Origin: Anoplolepis gracilipes
Lineage: Eukaryota; Arthropoda; Insecta; Hymenoptera; Formicidae
Length of the DNA: 64,000 nucleotides
NCBI RefSeq assembly: GCF_047496725.1
Contig: NC_132980.1
Coordinates: 11,734,572 to 11,798,571, forward strand
Reading direction: 5' to 3'
How positions within the stretch are numbered: the stretch's first letter is position 1; every line of letters starts with the position of its first letter. The position numbers were made by a program, and so were the translations under genes. The notes beneath the pieces were generated by a model. That model had not been told where the DNA came from, made no database searches, and worked only from the letters and a program-made list of their open reading frames with translations. Below are positions 1-15,608 of the stretch, in pieces.

Positions 1-112
1 GTTGCCTATTCATCGCCGTGACAGTTTGGGTAAATCCGCGTAATCTGCGGAACACAGTGGCCGGAAGGAGGGTGTCGAGAGATGAGCGCGACGCAAAACC
101 TCGTAGCGTAAC

Positions 113-144
<32 letters not shown>

Positions 145-1980
145 GACGTGACAAAAAGCGACCTTATCGTCGACTCTTCAAGGTGTCCCCGGCTAGCGAG
201 ATGCGCTTCGTACAGTCGCAATATTAAACTTACACGCCGCATTTAACCGCAGGGCATTCTCAACCACTCCATTAAATGCTCTACTTTCTAGGTTAACGTT
301 CGCCGAGTTATACACTCACTTTACGACTAATATCGAGGATCATTATTGGCGATATTTCAGATATTAAGAGCTTTATGAGTCGCCCTCGCGAACGAAACTT
401 GCGACATTTGCATTTTAACAGGCGCGTGGGAAGAAAGACTCGTGAAAAAAATATGCTATACGATGTTGATATCATGCCACTGTAATCTGAAATGGATATT
501 TCGATATTATAAACGGTGATATTTTGGGCATACGTATATAGTTTTTTTTTTTTTTTTTTTATGTATTCCGTAAAGAGGAATTAGAAATATTCATCGCGTG
601 TATATAAATAATAGTGTCTCGTAAAAGGCTGTAGCCGGATAAGCATACTAAAAATGCCCCCGACGAGTTTTTAAATAACATTTAGCCTGTCATGTTCTCA
701 GTGTAAAAAAAAAAATTTTTTTCCTCAAAATTTCAGCTCCTCAACTCTATTATTTCCTGAGTTGTCGAGAGAAACGTCATTTTTAGTTTTTATTTTTCTT
801 TTCTGTAAATATTTGAGATAATCCCGTGTCGATTTTTTTTTCTGAACATTTATTAACAGGAAAAGAAAAAAATTTCTTCATTAATCTTGAATAAAAGCTC
901 GATTTCTAAAAAAAGATTTAAATTAACATTAACAACAAAAAGGCTCATTATCTGGAGCCGCGAGATCAAGGCGTCTTTGATTTTGGATCGCGCGCTTGAT
1001 CGGACGTTTCCATATCATTTTCGTGCTTATTTAATATCAAAGTCCAATATGTAAGAGGTATTCTTTTAATCTTTTCTTCATCAATAAAGTTATGTGTTGA
1101 GTTACATTTGTGAATGTATGTGATTTTTATTTGAATAAGGTACAATTACTTATCTTTCTTATATTTTTCTCTATTTTTATTGCGCACAAATGCTTCCTCT
1201 ATCTTCCTCTATTCGAAGAAATCTAAATCTGTTTAAATACGTGTATTAAAAAATTTGCAAAGTATTCTATGCACGGCGAAAACAATAGTCTTCTTTCAGT
1301 ATCGAAACTCGCGCAGAAAGCTTTGTTTTACGATCTGCGAGACACGCTGCATCTCTAAAGTCTTCTCGCTATACTGATCGATAGAAACTCGCGTTCGAGT
1401 TTCTGTATAACTAATTGTCCATCGAATCGCAGTGAATCAGCGACTTGGCTTTAATGCGCGGCACAGCTGTGACCTTACACGATATTATTGTTTATGTGGC
1501 CACCAAAACTTGACGTAGATTGATTAACGGGAAGACTAATTAATGAAAATTTCGATCGTACCGACTAATGGAACAATGCCAGCTTCGATCTATGGCAAGC
1601 TATTCTCACCGTGGAATCATACACTTGTAATTGACAGGAGAATTCAAAGCGAGAATTTAGGACTTAACAAATTGATAAGACGACAGATACAACAAATGAA
1701 CATGGATATTTTCTTAAATATATCTCTCATTGTTAATCAAACAATATTGTGAATAATTACGGGGAATTTGGTCAAATAAAAATATAATTTGTTATACGTT
1801 TATTATAAATGCTTAAAAATTATAAATTCTTAAGAAAAGAGGGAAATCAATACGAATCAAATGTTGCTGCGATAAAAAAGAAGTCTGTAAAGATATCAGA
1901 AGTGCCGTTATTTCACGCAGAGGAATATTTTGGTCTGGGATATTCAATTTCTCAAATTATTCTCCAAAAAAAAATACGTA

Positions 1981-1982
<2 letters not shown>

Positions 1983-2039
<57 letters not shown>
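1983..2039. repeat. (TA)n microsatellite
   Basis: About 28 uninterrupted TA units. Confidence 0.95.
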
Positions 2040-2043
<4 letters not shown>

Positions 2044-2330
2044 TATATATTTCTTAAAATGTACAGAAAAATATCATTGTAACGTAGAATGAAATAAAGA
2101 TTGACGTGTGCCGCAGATTTACGTCAAAAATGTTACAGGACTCTCGAGGCGAAATATAAATGGAAGGAATTGATATCGGTGAGATGTAACATTATTTATG
2201 AAGAGTGATTTAATACACGTTCTACACATATACGATACTCTTTCGTAAAATAATATATTATGGTTTCTCGTGTGGAAAAATTCCGTAAGATACTATAAAA
2301 TCTGAAATCGCGCGGATATATCGTTTGCCT

Positions 2331-2354
2331 GCGACGGCGACGGCGACGGCGACG
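2331..2354. repeat. (GCGACG)n short microsatellite
   Basis: Four units of GCGACG in an AT-rich context. Confidence 0.85.
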
Positions 2355-5300
2355 TCTCGAACGTCACGATAAATCTATAAAATGTCAAAGAGCGCGTAAA
2401 ATCGCATAGCCGTGAGAGAGGTTGTAGTATTTCTCGAAACTCACGAAAAATTGACCGGAGTGTCTCGATAAAACAAAAAATAATGCGTGAAATAGAGCGC
2501 AGAAAATACGACAAATGTAGTTAAATCGGGCACAAAAGATCGAAACGTCTCAAACATCTTGAGGTAAATAAATTACTTAGGTTGTTGATTTTTGTTATAT
2601 TATTTTGCTCATGATCAATGGTTTATTCAACATGTAACAATAATAAAATATGGCGAAATAGAAGAGATTATGTTAGAGAATAATACAAGAGATATTGTTA
2701 ATGTGCATGTAAATGTACATTAAAATTTATGTTTAATTTTCAAACATTTTAGACGCCTCGTTATAATCATTAAATCATATATGTAAAAGTTGCTTTGCCA
2801 TGTCTCTTTTGTTTTCAAAAATCAATTTATTGATTGTAGATTTTAGCGATTTCTTTTCAAAGATTCTTTACACCAAGAATTAAAAAAATAACTAGTATCA
2901 ATGGTTAGATTTGATGATATTTTAAAAAATTATTTTATTATAAATAATTGTATATTTTATATTTATTTTATATTCATCCTTCGCTGCTCTTCATATTCAT
3001 ATGGTTTATGAAAAATTTTTTACTAGATTTTAATTTTATTTTTTTATAAAGAAAAAGTCCTTAAGCCACGCGGAAAAAGCAATACGAGACAACTTATTTG
3101 TATGCATGAACATGTTTCGGAGATACAACATATTACATATCCTGCAAATGCGATATCCTTGAGAGGGAGTAAGGGAAAGAAGCATAAGAAGTATAAGAAG
3201 CTAGGCGAGAAAGTTCTAAGAGCTGAGCTAAAAAAAAAAAAAAGAAAAAAAAAAACAGTTTCAATATTTTCCAATATGATCGAAGCGGTGCATTACTGGA
3301 GTCCTCTTTGACAGAAACGATTTTCATCTCGCGCCATTTTATATTCTGTTCGTCATCGCGATGACACGATGATGATTTTACGAATTATCTTTACGAAGCG
3401 AGGGTGGAATAAAATCGAACGATCAAAGACAGACACGGATCGATTAGTGGCGCGAATTTATCGATGAGTAAACAACGCGGCGGAAGTACATCAAAGTACG
3501 TACAGACGACGAGAAAGTATCGTCGTCGTCAATACTGTTGGCCGAAGGCCGTAATTGAGTTTTCTTTTACAATTAGATTCTGCGGTCCAGCTCTTTCTTT
3601 CCCTCTCTTTCCTTTTCTTTCTGTTTCTTAGAAATAGATCGTCGTTTTTGCCCACTTTCGGGGCACCGTTGGCAGGAAATCAAGAAAGCGAGAGAGAAAG
3701 GAAGAAATTATAATATCAAGAAAATATATTCTATAATAAAAAAAAAAAAAATAAATAAATAAAGTGATTGAAACAAATTGATTAAAAAATTTTAAATTAG
3801 ATTTAGCCCCGAGGAAAAGGAATGAGGGTAAAAAGGAAATATGTAAGAGAACGCGACGTTCGTGTGCGCAAATAATCTATTTAGTTTTTTCCACACATAA
3901 TTCACACAACGATATTCTCGATGGATATTGAGTTATCAAGAAGCAGCTTACTTTTTTATCGTGCAAATTGTTTTGAATTATTCTTCATCAATTAAGATAA
4001 TTAATCTCGAGCAACAGCAACGACGACGATAGGTATAAATATCTGATTTCATCCTGAAAGACGACTATAAAAAGAAATTGTATTATTCGCGCGCGATATA
4101 ATGGAAATTGTGATTATTTTAAAAATTAGAACTTATTGTTAGAATAGGTTTGGTTAATATAATTAGAGAGTTAATATTATATTTAGAAATATATTGCGCA
4201 TATTACAATTTAATCTTTTCAAAGTCTCACGCAATTATTTTTACTTTGAAAAGAAATTTTTTTTTTTTTTATTTTTGCATGACCCTAATGTTGTATTATT
4301 GAGAGATATTATTACATATCTAATGGTATTTTCATATATATATATATATATAGAAACATATTTAAGATTACTTTTATGGTCTCCTTTCACTAAACAATTA
4401 TGTCAAAGTAACATGAGTTGTTTTAGGAAATTTATCATTAACTCATTTATTATTAAAGACTGTTTATGCGTGTGTGTGTGTGTGGCCTCTTAAGATGCCT
4501 CGTAAATAGCATCAAATTATTTATAAAGGTATTCTCGTAAAAGACTCGCGTGGTATTTCACACTATTTTTGGAAAGATGGTAAAAGTTGTAAAAGTTCTC
4601 GTGAAGAACCATTTGTATGATTGAAAGCATTTCGCATTATTCTTTTACGAAGTAGAGCGCGTGAATATGTGCTCTTTTATAGAGAAATTTTACTTAAAAC
4701 TATTAAATAAAGGAGTTTATCTTTATGTCACTCACTGAAAAAAATTTGTTTTAAGAATGATTAATATACGCTAAAAATAACAATGAATCTATGATATTTA
4801 TTTTTTGTTCAAGTTAAATATTTAAAAAAATATTACTTTTAAGACGTATGATTTTATCAATTTTATATAAATACATACATAGAAGAATTTTTCGTGTTGA
4901 AGGTTACCTAAAAATTAGAGAAAATAATAATCATACCGTACATTAAAAAATTACACATAGTACAGTTTATACATATATAATATATCTATAATTAACATAA
5001 TTTTCAATTGATTTTAACTGCGCCTGCAATTTCTTCTCTTTAACATTAAATTAGACAATGACATTTAATTTCCTGTTACACAATTAATACGCACTTTCTA
5101 TTTCCATAGCGTCGTACTAAAGTTAAACCAAAGTATGCAAAATGATCTAAACTTTTTTTAGTCGTCCAAATATATTTCACGTATTTCGTCGTTGATGAAA
5201 GAGAGATTCAGAGAGAGAGAGAGGAAACAAGTGAGAAAAAATCCCTTTGTAGCGGGAGTAAGTTATTGTAAAGAGAAAAAGAGGCATAACAAGTAAATCG

Positions 5301-6065
5301 CGATAACGAACGGCCTCGTCGACATACTGGGAGAGATCGATTCCGCGCATAAATCGATTGTCCGGTGACCCGCTTCGTCAAGGTTTTACCCGGGATTTAT
5401 CTGCCAGGAAGTTGGCCTCTCGTGTTTTCGCGCCGCTCCGCGAGTTTGTTAATATCGCATCAGCCATTCCACCGATGTATCACATTCTTACAGAAAGCTT
5501 CTCTCAGATAATTACACGCGCATCTCGCGCATACCGATATGCATTTGATTGCGGCCACAAATTTACTTTATCATAGACCGTGTCTGCGCGCCTTTCGCCT
5601 ATACAGATCACATTATCCTGAACGAGTAATTGAGAAGATAATAAAGCGAGAGAGAAATGTGACATTAATGTGTAAGATTGTTTGTATCTTTGTGCAGTGA
5701 TGAAAAAGAATTTTATACGAGTTGACGGTTCTGTCTATTAAAAAAACATTATTTTTAACGATTATGTCGAATGACGTAATTTTGAAGAGAGAGAAAAATG
5801 TTTGTCTTCCTCTTTATCTTTTTAACTAAATTTCAGTATAACTTTTTTTGTTCGTATCAGCGGAATATCTTGATTTCGCTAATTAGACAAGTATGTCCCA
5901 AGAAAAACATCCGTGGATCTTTGTAGAAATATGAAAAGGGATTTGAATATTAGTTCTTTAGAATCAGATATAAAATCATAGTACACTTTTTATTTAATTA
6001 GAGAAAGAAAGTTCCTTCTTAATATACTTCTTTTTTACGAAGCAAACAATTCTTTATTGTTACAG

Positions 6066-6311
6066 GTGCGCTCAAGATCGCTAACCCAGCTGGATGCTCT
6101 CAGCAACAGCATGTTAGATACGGGAGAACATCTGGAGGCTGACTCCGCACAGCAGCAACCTCATCAACTGCATCATCATCAGCAACAACACCATCAGCTG
6201 CAACACCACCCCCTCAGCATCGAGTGCAATCGGATTCGATTTCTCGCCCCGGGCACAGCACCAGTCGAGAGTATACCCAATCGTACAAGACACAAACTCT
6301 CGCGTTCTCAG
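6066..6311 (+). CDS. PLEKHG5: PLEKHG5 exon with Gln/His-rich tract (first exon seen)
   Basis: Phase-0 exon of 82 codons between acceptor TACAG at 6061-6065 and donor GTAAAG at 6312. The middle holds an interspersed Q/H run (QLHHHQQQHHQLQHH) from CAG/CAT repeats, followed by a basic Ser/Arg-rich end (SRSQ). It joins in frame to 14686. Nothing upstream in the window was recognised as a preceding exon, and the next intron is 8.4 kb. Supported by the open frame, both splice signals and the compositional contrast with its AT-rich surroundings, not by a family match. Confidence 0.65.
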
Positions 6312-7529
6312 GTAAAGTCTAAATTTTTCCATCATTACAAGTTCTCCCATCGATACAAGCGCTTTCTCGGCGTAGATAAAAGTATACGATAATAATCGAT
6401 GTAATTTTACTTTTAATAATTTTGCCACAAGATATTAGACGATTCTTTTTTCCCTACCTTTTTTTTTTCTTCTCTTAAGAGGATCCAAAATTACCGACAA
6501 AATATGAATTGGAGATTTTGAAAATTTCTTTTTTGGCTACACAGGGATTGATAAATCCTTCTCTACAATTAAAGTACTTATAAAAGCAACACGCGGGGCT
6601 AATAATTTCATATAAAAATGACAAAAAATTAAAAGATGACACAGTTACGTCGCAACAATATTTATTTAACATAAAAAGTTCTACGGTATGTTCGTGCAAG
6701 AGATATAGCGTCCGCGTTTGGAATAACATAATAGAATATTAGTAAGCTTTTGGAAATGACTTTAGAAGTCTAGTAAAAAAGGTTTTCAAAATCTGTCAAA
6801 AATTACTCTCGCGCGTCTGTAAGTGGCCGAGATTGAAACACAAACTTACGTCAGACGTGATTTATAAAAGTTCACAAATATTCCTTCGTGCAAGTCCTAG
6901 CAGAAATCTATCTTATTTTGTGTGTATAAATTGCAAAACTTTTATATTAAGCAAATATATTGTCATGTTAGCTGTTAAATTTTGATCGATAATAATATAG
7001 AACAGTTTTTGGATCCCCTTAAAACTTATTTTTTTAATTTTCGTGCAGTGGAAGTTTAATCATTTGTAGCACGCGACACATATATTGTATCCCTCATTAT
7101 ACTCTCTCTCGTATTTATATCTCTTGGTGCGTACTATCACCAGCATATTATATTCTATTGAAAGGAAGAAGCTTTAATTTCATTCTCGTTGCATCGAGTT
7201 TGAAATGAGATTTTCCACTGGAATATATATATATATATATTACAATTTCACACGAATGTCTGAAGTTATATTATCAAGTATCTTTCTCTATTTCTTTCTC
7301 TTTCTCTCTCTCTTAGTAATTAACTTTCTTTCTAAAATACGTTAATTTGTTAGATTTTGTGTGTGTGTGTGTGTGTTTCAAGTTATTTAGAAAATTAGAA
7401 CGTGTCTCATCTTTTAGAATACTTGAAATTTTGATGTGTTTTATTTTTTAATCTTTAGTAATATTTTTAGTCATAATAATTACTAAATCTCAAATTTTAA
7501 TTTTAATAATCGTAATTTAATTATATATT

Positions 7530-7565
<36 letters not shown>

Positions 7566-9902
7566 AGAGAAAAAAGGAAAATAACATCCAAGATTTACAT
7601 TGCGTGTAATGTGAAATATTTGTTTGAGAAAGAAAAAAAGAAAGAGAGGAAGAGTTGATGATGCATACATTCGGCATAGAAACAAAAGGATCGCATGTTA
7701 CGAAAAGTTTGATATAACGAGGGAGGGAATTTCTCCTCTTTATTCGCAGGATTCCGCTTTATTCCAACGCGACGAGCGGCCGAGAATAAAATAAAACGCG
7801 ACGTGAAACTCTTTGTGTTGCCTTCATCCGAGCTAACACAATCTCTAAAGGAAATATAAATGTCCCCGCGTCTTTCATATGCCTCCTGCGAGACCGACCA
7901 TTGATTTATCTTTCGCTACTCGAGTGTCAAACCGATCGTAAGAAATACGCGATAAACGTCTAGGAATATCAAATTTACGGGAAAATATTTTCGTTATTTA
8001 TATTCCGATAATATGTATGTTGGCAATGTTTCCATTTCCAGTGTCGATAAATTTCGATCATGATAATCGTGAACAACGCGATATTTGCAAAATGGACATT
8101 TATACATCGAAATGTGTTACAACGTAAACAAATTCCAACAAATTAATAATTAGACAGAATTATTATATTACCTTTTTTTTATTTCTTTGCTATTTCTTAC
8201 GATGCCATTTTGCCAAGACAAAGTTTCTCTGAAATCGTAAGATTCGACGAGCTGAAAGGGGAAGCTCTTCTCTACCAGTGAAATAGCATCGATACGGCAG
8301 GAAAATCCGACCTCCTTTGTGCTATTGAAATACTTTGGGTTGCCTGGAAATTTTGCGATCTCTACGAAGCGGCCCGGACATTATCCCGAACTGTGATTCC
8401 ATATCCTAAATGGAAATTCTATGTCATTCGTTGAATTCGTAATGAAGCCGTAGTCGCCGTAGAACGGCGTGACGCGATATAGTAATCTGCAATTAATGAT
8501 CTTTTAATGAACCATCAATATTTATGTATTTAAAGGTATATTCAAATAATGTAAATATAGGCAAACATATAGCTAATAATAAAGGCAAATTAAAGAATTA
8601 AGCAGACAGAGAAAAGATAAGGCCAGTGTAAAATATGCGCAATTATTTTGCGCCCCGTGTCGGAAATTAATTTCTTTCTTAGCTGGACGATAAAAGAAAG
8701 GTGTAGAAAACATTTACCGTAATTTTTAGGGATTTATAGAGATCGTATCTATGTCGCGAATCAGCGACATAGATTTATTCCTCTCGGGAAAACCTATTAT
8801 AGAGATTAACATATTTCTTTTTTTCGTTTATTATCAAGTAAAGCTCGATAAATAAGTAGACGGTAGACGATACAAATGAGAATGTTAGCGTGTCTTTATC
8901 TTATCAACGATATTTTTAAGAAATCCCTTGAATAATATCATTTTTTTATTTTTTTTTATTTCTTGAATAATATCATTTCTTTTTTATTTTTGGAATATTA
9001 TATACTTTGTTGTACATATATCATCATATACGTCACATGTATGATAAATAACATATTATTGAAAATTTAATATGCAAGATATCTTTGAAAAAGGCAATCC
9101 TTTTAAGGCAGATAAAAAAACGTAAATAGCATTCTATAAATATACTATGGAATGTTTATGAAATTATATATTTATTTAATGAAATGAATATTCAATATTT
9201 CTTTTAAAATATTTTGTTATAAAAAACGATTGTTACATATATATGTGTAAACCAAATTTTTTGTTATATTTTAAAATAATAATTTTATAAACATTGCTCT
9301 TTTCGAGTGTAAAATTTATATATTTGGCTCAATACTATATTGCATAAATTCCAAGATTAATAAATATATGAAGTTTACGCTTTTCCGTGGTGGTTGCAAG
9401 TCGAATTATAAGACACTATAGTACTCGTTAACAAGACAAGAGATAATCAGACTAACTTTAATTGCAATTGGGAATTGTTCCGCATCGTTGATATTGCTGG
9501 TTTCTGACGTTTTATTACATCAGCTGGCCTGTTGTTGTCATTTTCTTGTGACATGTTCTACCCTACGTATACGCGACATAAATGTCACCGAGTAATTCTG
9601 TAAAATTAATTTGTCAATTAGCATAATCTCACGGCCATGCGCGCGACAATCACGCGACGGCAATGAAATTACATTCAAAACAAAGGAACAAAGCTTTTAT
9701 CCAATGCTGCGTTCTATAATCATTTGCGTCATCGTGAAATTTTAACTGCCATTTTATTTCACCCTTTCGTGTGTCCATCTTATCTCTTTCCTCCTCTATA
9801 AGTAATACAGTCTTCTAGAACGATGCAAGAAACGCTTTATCTCGTTGAAGTGTTAATTAATTTGCGCTGGGGTAATATTTTAAACTCTCTTTCTCTTTCT
9901 CC

Positions 9903-9990
<88 letters not shown>

Positions 9991-12900
9991 TTCTCTTTCA
10001 TCATGTAGATGCGAGAGCGCGTCTGTTAATTATATAAATTATAAATATTTAACATCAAATTGATATAAACAAAGCTTAATCTCGGTATTATACTGCGCGA
10101 GCAGCCGACAATAATGAAAACCGACAGCAAATTAAAAATGCATAAAGAACACGATGAAATTTGGATCTAGTATAAATTTAATATTAATAATGGTTTACGA
10201 ACGGTACTATATTGATCCATTGATATCTATGTAGTTGCTAATAATTATTGCGGAGAATGTCGAACACAATCTATAATTATCCACTATATTTTTGATTTCA
10301 TTTGGATAACGAAATTACAATTTCGAGAATATATACGAAAATAGAGATATATGTATATCGCATATAATTCTCATACTTATACATAATATAATAATAAAAT
10401 AGATTGTATCAGATTTAATGTGAATATTATAATAGTAATATGACACATGCAAAAAGCGAATTCTCATTAATAATAATTCCTAATTCTATTTTTATTAATA
10501 TTTATTGATTAAAAATCGTGCGAGAGTTATTAAAATACATAACAGAATCTTTTATAACTTACTATTACTTTATTTTTATCCTGGGCGATTTGTCACGGGC
10601 GTGGATTTATAATTTAAGAAGGAAGTTATCTCATATTATCTATTATATTACGCTATCAATCTAATTATAATATAAATAATTCGTAAAGAGAGGTACATGT
10701 AAATTAAATTATATAACAAAGCAGTAGACGGTTAATTTATACGAAAACCTTAAAGCTGGCCACGAGCACTTTGCGTTACAAAATTACCCGGATTTATCGC
10801 ACTCACGCCGTCAAGGTCACAACTTAATGGGCATAAAAATTTCAGCGAATTGCAAGAGAGTGCGAAATTACTGCAATTTTCCACAAGTGGTGGACGGAGG
10901 GCCAAAAATGTAATAGCTCGCAAGAGGGCTTTTTTAAAGCTCCGTCGAATAAAGTCGACGGCGACAGTTCTCTCTGTATCATTGTCGGTTTCGACAAACA
11001 CGCGCGAAATAAGATTTAGTTAATAGATTAGATTGCGGCAACGACCGAACGAGAGCTTTTAACGATACGAACGAGTGGTAATTTGCAAAGTACACTCCGA
11101 GTTTTATCGGTATCCCCCAGGTGGTTTCAACATTCTCATGAAGCTTTCGAGAGAATTATGGAAGCCTCCTCATAAAAATTATTCATTTACATCACCTTTA
11201 CGTACGACTCTATATTTAACAATATGGGATATAATGAATTGGATTTGAAAATTTTCATTAACGAGAAATGAAAATTTTTGCATAGAAACGTACCAACTTG
11301 CAAGTCAGTGAATTGTCAAAATATTCGTCAAGTAGATCAAGTCCTTTCTTTTTTTAAGTAATCTATTTTTTTTACGCAAATTATACCCTTTATCATATAC
11401 ACTCTCTTTATTTTATAATAAAAATTTAAAGATTCATTCTTCAGATTTATCATCGCGCTTAATTTTGTTTAGATAAAGATTGTATGATATAAAGAAAAAA
11501 ATCCATTTTTTATCTGGAAAAAAAAACTGAAAATTGCAAATCGTTACAAAAATATATAGATACGAAAAAGTGAATGTTACGCGAGAAGCTTGCATCTATA
11601 CGTGTATACTCTTTTGAAATGGAAGTGGTCGCGTAGGCGTTGATTTGGACTACTTGCATATACGCCTACGCGTACCGTCTATGACGTAAAAAGGGCGATT
11701 ACTACAATAAAATACATCTAATCAATTATTATCAAATATGAAACCATAAACTAAACACGAAAAATTTAATCGCTGATTTTCGATATTCTAAATCTTAATT
11801 TCCAAAAAATATATTTATAATGTAATTGTATCGACAGTAATGATAGACGAGTGCAAATGAAATAATTTTAATTTAATTTCTACAAATATTTGTTTTATAA
11901 ATCCAAACTTAGATAAATATATAATGAATTTAAAAAATTGTGTAAAAAATAATATTAAAAATTATAATAATACATGTAAGAATAAAACAATGTAATACAT
12001 AAATTTTATTATTTTGGAGGAAATATTTCTTCTTTCTTTGTTGTGAAATGGCCGAAATGTTTATATCTTCCCTCTCAAACTAGAGCTTTATTTTTTTGTA
12101 AGAAAGAAAAATTTGTGCAAAACAATTTAAATAATTTGTTTGTTTGTTTAAAGACGTTATTTACTTTTGGCCAAAGTCAAGACACATATTGCTAATTCCA
12201 TTCGAGTCACGTAATAATATATGACGAAAATTGAGTTTGTCAAACTGCCCTTCTCACATAATTTGGCTTTTTCTCTTTTAACGTGTTTTATTCTTGACGA
12301 GAACAGATTGATAGTTTTCTCACGTGTAGATTATTAGATAAAAGCAAAATTTGTCGGAAACAAGTTCCTGGAAAGTAATGATAGAAATATTCGCAAGTCA
12401 TTTATTTATCTATGTGATTATATATAGGAATGTATTATTAAAATTTTATGTAATTTCAGAAAGAAATGTAGAAACCAACGCAAATTATTAAGTGATTCAT
12501 AAAGAAAGAAGAAAATTTTTTCATTATTTTTCATTATTTTTGATTAATTATTTATTATGTATCGCATACGTTACACGTACACAAAAAATCAAGTATTTTA
12601 ACACAACCTGAATATCCTTTATCGAAAAATTGACAAGATTAATACTACATTCTTTTTTTATAAATGTGTTATGAATATAATTGTGGTATCATAATCTACA
12701 CATTTGCTTCTCTAATTTATTCTCAACTATAATAAAATAATAAAATAAATCAGAAATGACAATTTAAAATGTCGGAGGCCGTGAAAAATCACTATGAGGT
12801 AAATCGTTACAAGGAATGATAAACGATAATACTACAGTCTTGCCTCTTATAGGAAGCGACGGAGGAATTTTCATTAAGCGTCTGCACGCACGTTAGTATC

Positions 12901-15576
12901 ATTGTCACGAACTTCCCAAGTATCCTTACTTTGAGAGAGGTTGGTGAATTACATATATGTCTTTGCGAGCTGCTGCCAGCGGCTATTCCGAATTGATTTT
13001 ATATAAACGTGGAATATTACAACGAATCTTTACAGATTATATTTAAAAATAATACATTTCAGTAATAGTTATGTTTTTCTGACAATTTATGTGAATTATT
13101 ACATTGACGTAGAACAAACAAGATTGTTATTTTTTTCTTTAATTTTGTTTACGTTGAAGTACGTGGTATTGATACTCAAAACAGTTTATATAAATAAAGC
13201 CCACAATTTGCCACGAAATTTGAAACGAAAAACTATTTATGATTTTATACGCTTCAAATTAATGACAGAATCTAAATGTTTATTTCAACAAACAAGTTTT
13301 AATGAAATAATTTTAACATTAAAATGATAATAAATGTATCTTCGGATTGTAGGTGGAAAAAAAATAAAAAATTTTTAAATAAAAAAATACTGTATAAAGT
13401 ATATATTTTTTATATAATGATATAAGAAAACAATTAAATCTATCCAATAATCTCACAATCAGTTCTAATGATGCAGTATAAACTGTCTCGGTTGTTGCAT
13501 TTAGCAGGCTATCGCGAAATTATTATATTAATTATTGTTTAAATCTGCTTATTAAACTGTATTAAATTGTATTGCAAAGCGTTAATATGTGTATAATTAC
13601 CAAATTTAACAACAATCTTGATTCAATCCGTTGCAATGGATATATTGTAGTACGTTGCGTGAACCGTGTGTATACTTTCTAATCCTTTGTCATGGATAAA
13701 GGAAAGTTTGTAATATAAACAAAGTGTATATACGAAGGAACAGCATATCCGTTATAAGCCCTTAAGCGTGATATGTACAACCGTTTACACGATTATATAC
13801 TCAAAATTACATAGCCAAAGAAAGACTTAATAGCTTTATACCTCGTTATGTATCCCGTATTATTATGTTATAAAGTTTGCGCTTGTTGCAACTATAGTTA
13901 CATCGGCCACTTTCTTTGAATCCCTCGGGGATTTTATTGCAAAATAAGAATCGATAACGAGATCGCCCTTTGGCCTCCACGTACGATGTACACAATCTTA
14001 CGTGTCAATTAAACGACCGACATATTTAGGAAAAGCGAAAAATCTCTTTCGCAAAACAGTTGTTTCAGATTTATGCAAAGATTATTAGAATCTAGTTACA
14101 AACATAATCCTTGCAATTTTTGCTTAATAATTTATCTTGGTATATAAATGTCATTCGATTAATTTTCTTTTCTTTCTCTTGATTTGTTTTGTTTTGTTTT
14201 ACGCTAAACAGCAAAGTGAATTAATTTGTGGTGACGACAAACAATAATATTTTTGTTATTTACGCGTTTAAAGACACAACACACCGAATGCTTCCATATG
14301 TCGCGCTTTAATATTTAATTCCACAGGCCGATTCGCTAGCCTACCAGGTGACTCGAATTTATGAGAATGTCGTTCCTGCATTATTTATGAGGGGAAAAAA
14401 ATTGAGTCGAATGGGCGAACGTGGTAGTAATATTGAATCTGAGAACTACGAAGTAATCGTGATTCTTCCTCCACAAGGAAAACGTCAGCCAATTTTCCTT
14501 TTTTTAAGACGCTATATAAAGATTATACAATGTTTATACGAAACATAAATAATGATCGAACCTCCCTAGATTAATGATAAATCAAATTTTGTCGCCGAGT
14601 TAATATTTTAAGCCATAGTCTTGGATCATCTTTTTTTCTAATTTATAGAGAAATAAAACTAATCATAACTTTATTTTGATTACAGGTATCCAGTAACGAA
14701 TACTTTAGCGTTAGTTTCGAGGTAGGCGACGATACCGCCGCAGCTTCCTTCGAACGCGAGGAGTTTCTGCCTGCTACGAGGGGAACTTATCTGGCGTGAG
14801 TGAAGCATTATCATACATTTAATATTTGGTCGATTCGTACGCTGATAAATTTTTTCGTTTTTCATGTCGAATAAAAATACTATGCGCACATTATTCATAG
14901 ATGTGTGCGTCTGAATAATGCTACATTTGAAGACTGACTCTCCATGCGCATGACTGCTACATTACATCATACATGATTTATGAAAGTCTCTATTGCAATG
15001 AGACACGAAGAATGCATATTATCCGCATACTTTGTAACATCGTTGTTCCGTTATTTTACATGACGATTTTTGGACGAACAAAAAGTTTCAGAATGTTAGC
15101 CTCCGATATTTTTTTCATGCGTGTCGTTGCAAAATTAAAATTTCCTTTTAATGTGTATAATTATAATTGCAATATTTAATAATGATTGATAATAATTATT
15201 TTGTTTTTTTTTTTTCACTATTTTTCGATTAAATACAAGAATATATAATTTTAACTTTATTTATCTCTGTCAAAAAATGCGTAATTGATTGCATTATTCG
15301 TTAATTACACGCAAAATTTTTATCACACATACACATATAACTTTTTTTCTATTACTTTATGTAAAAACACATATTTAACCTGAATATCAGAAATTAAGTT
15401 AAAATATATCACATACTGCGTAAGCATTAGAAAATATTTTATTAAAGCAAGTACAAAAATATCTCGACATTACGTCTAATCTTTTTTAAATTCCTTCCGG
15501 AGAAAGAAGGCAATCATTTTTTTTTTCTTTTTTTCTCAATCTTTGAGATGATCCAGCAATCCATTCAATAAATGGT

Positions 15577-15608
<32 letters not shown>

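Larger units (their letters stand above)
1..6065. other. AT-rich DNA upstream of the first recognised PLEKHG5 exon; no gene seen
   Basis: Probably intronic or upstream PLEKHG5 DNA. It contains A-runs at 113-141, a T-run at 542-560, a (TA)n array at 1983-2039, a GCGACG microsatellite at 2331-2354, and A-rich stretches near 3231-3256. Short open frames (the longest 99 codons at 4194-4493) are low-complexity or lack splice support. I recognise no exon, RNA gene or element boundary. Confidence 0.6.

Noticed and set aside
18..242. Open frames on both strands across a poly-A run
   Set aside because: They exist only because the homopolymer codes for Lys or Phe without stops; no start context or splice support.
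5358..5576. 72-codon + frame as an upstream PLEKHG5 exon
   Set aside because: No matching donor/acceptor pair in the right phase and no resemblance to the family's N-terminus.
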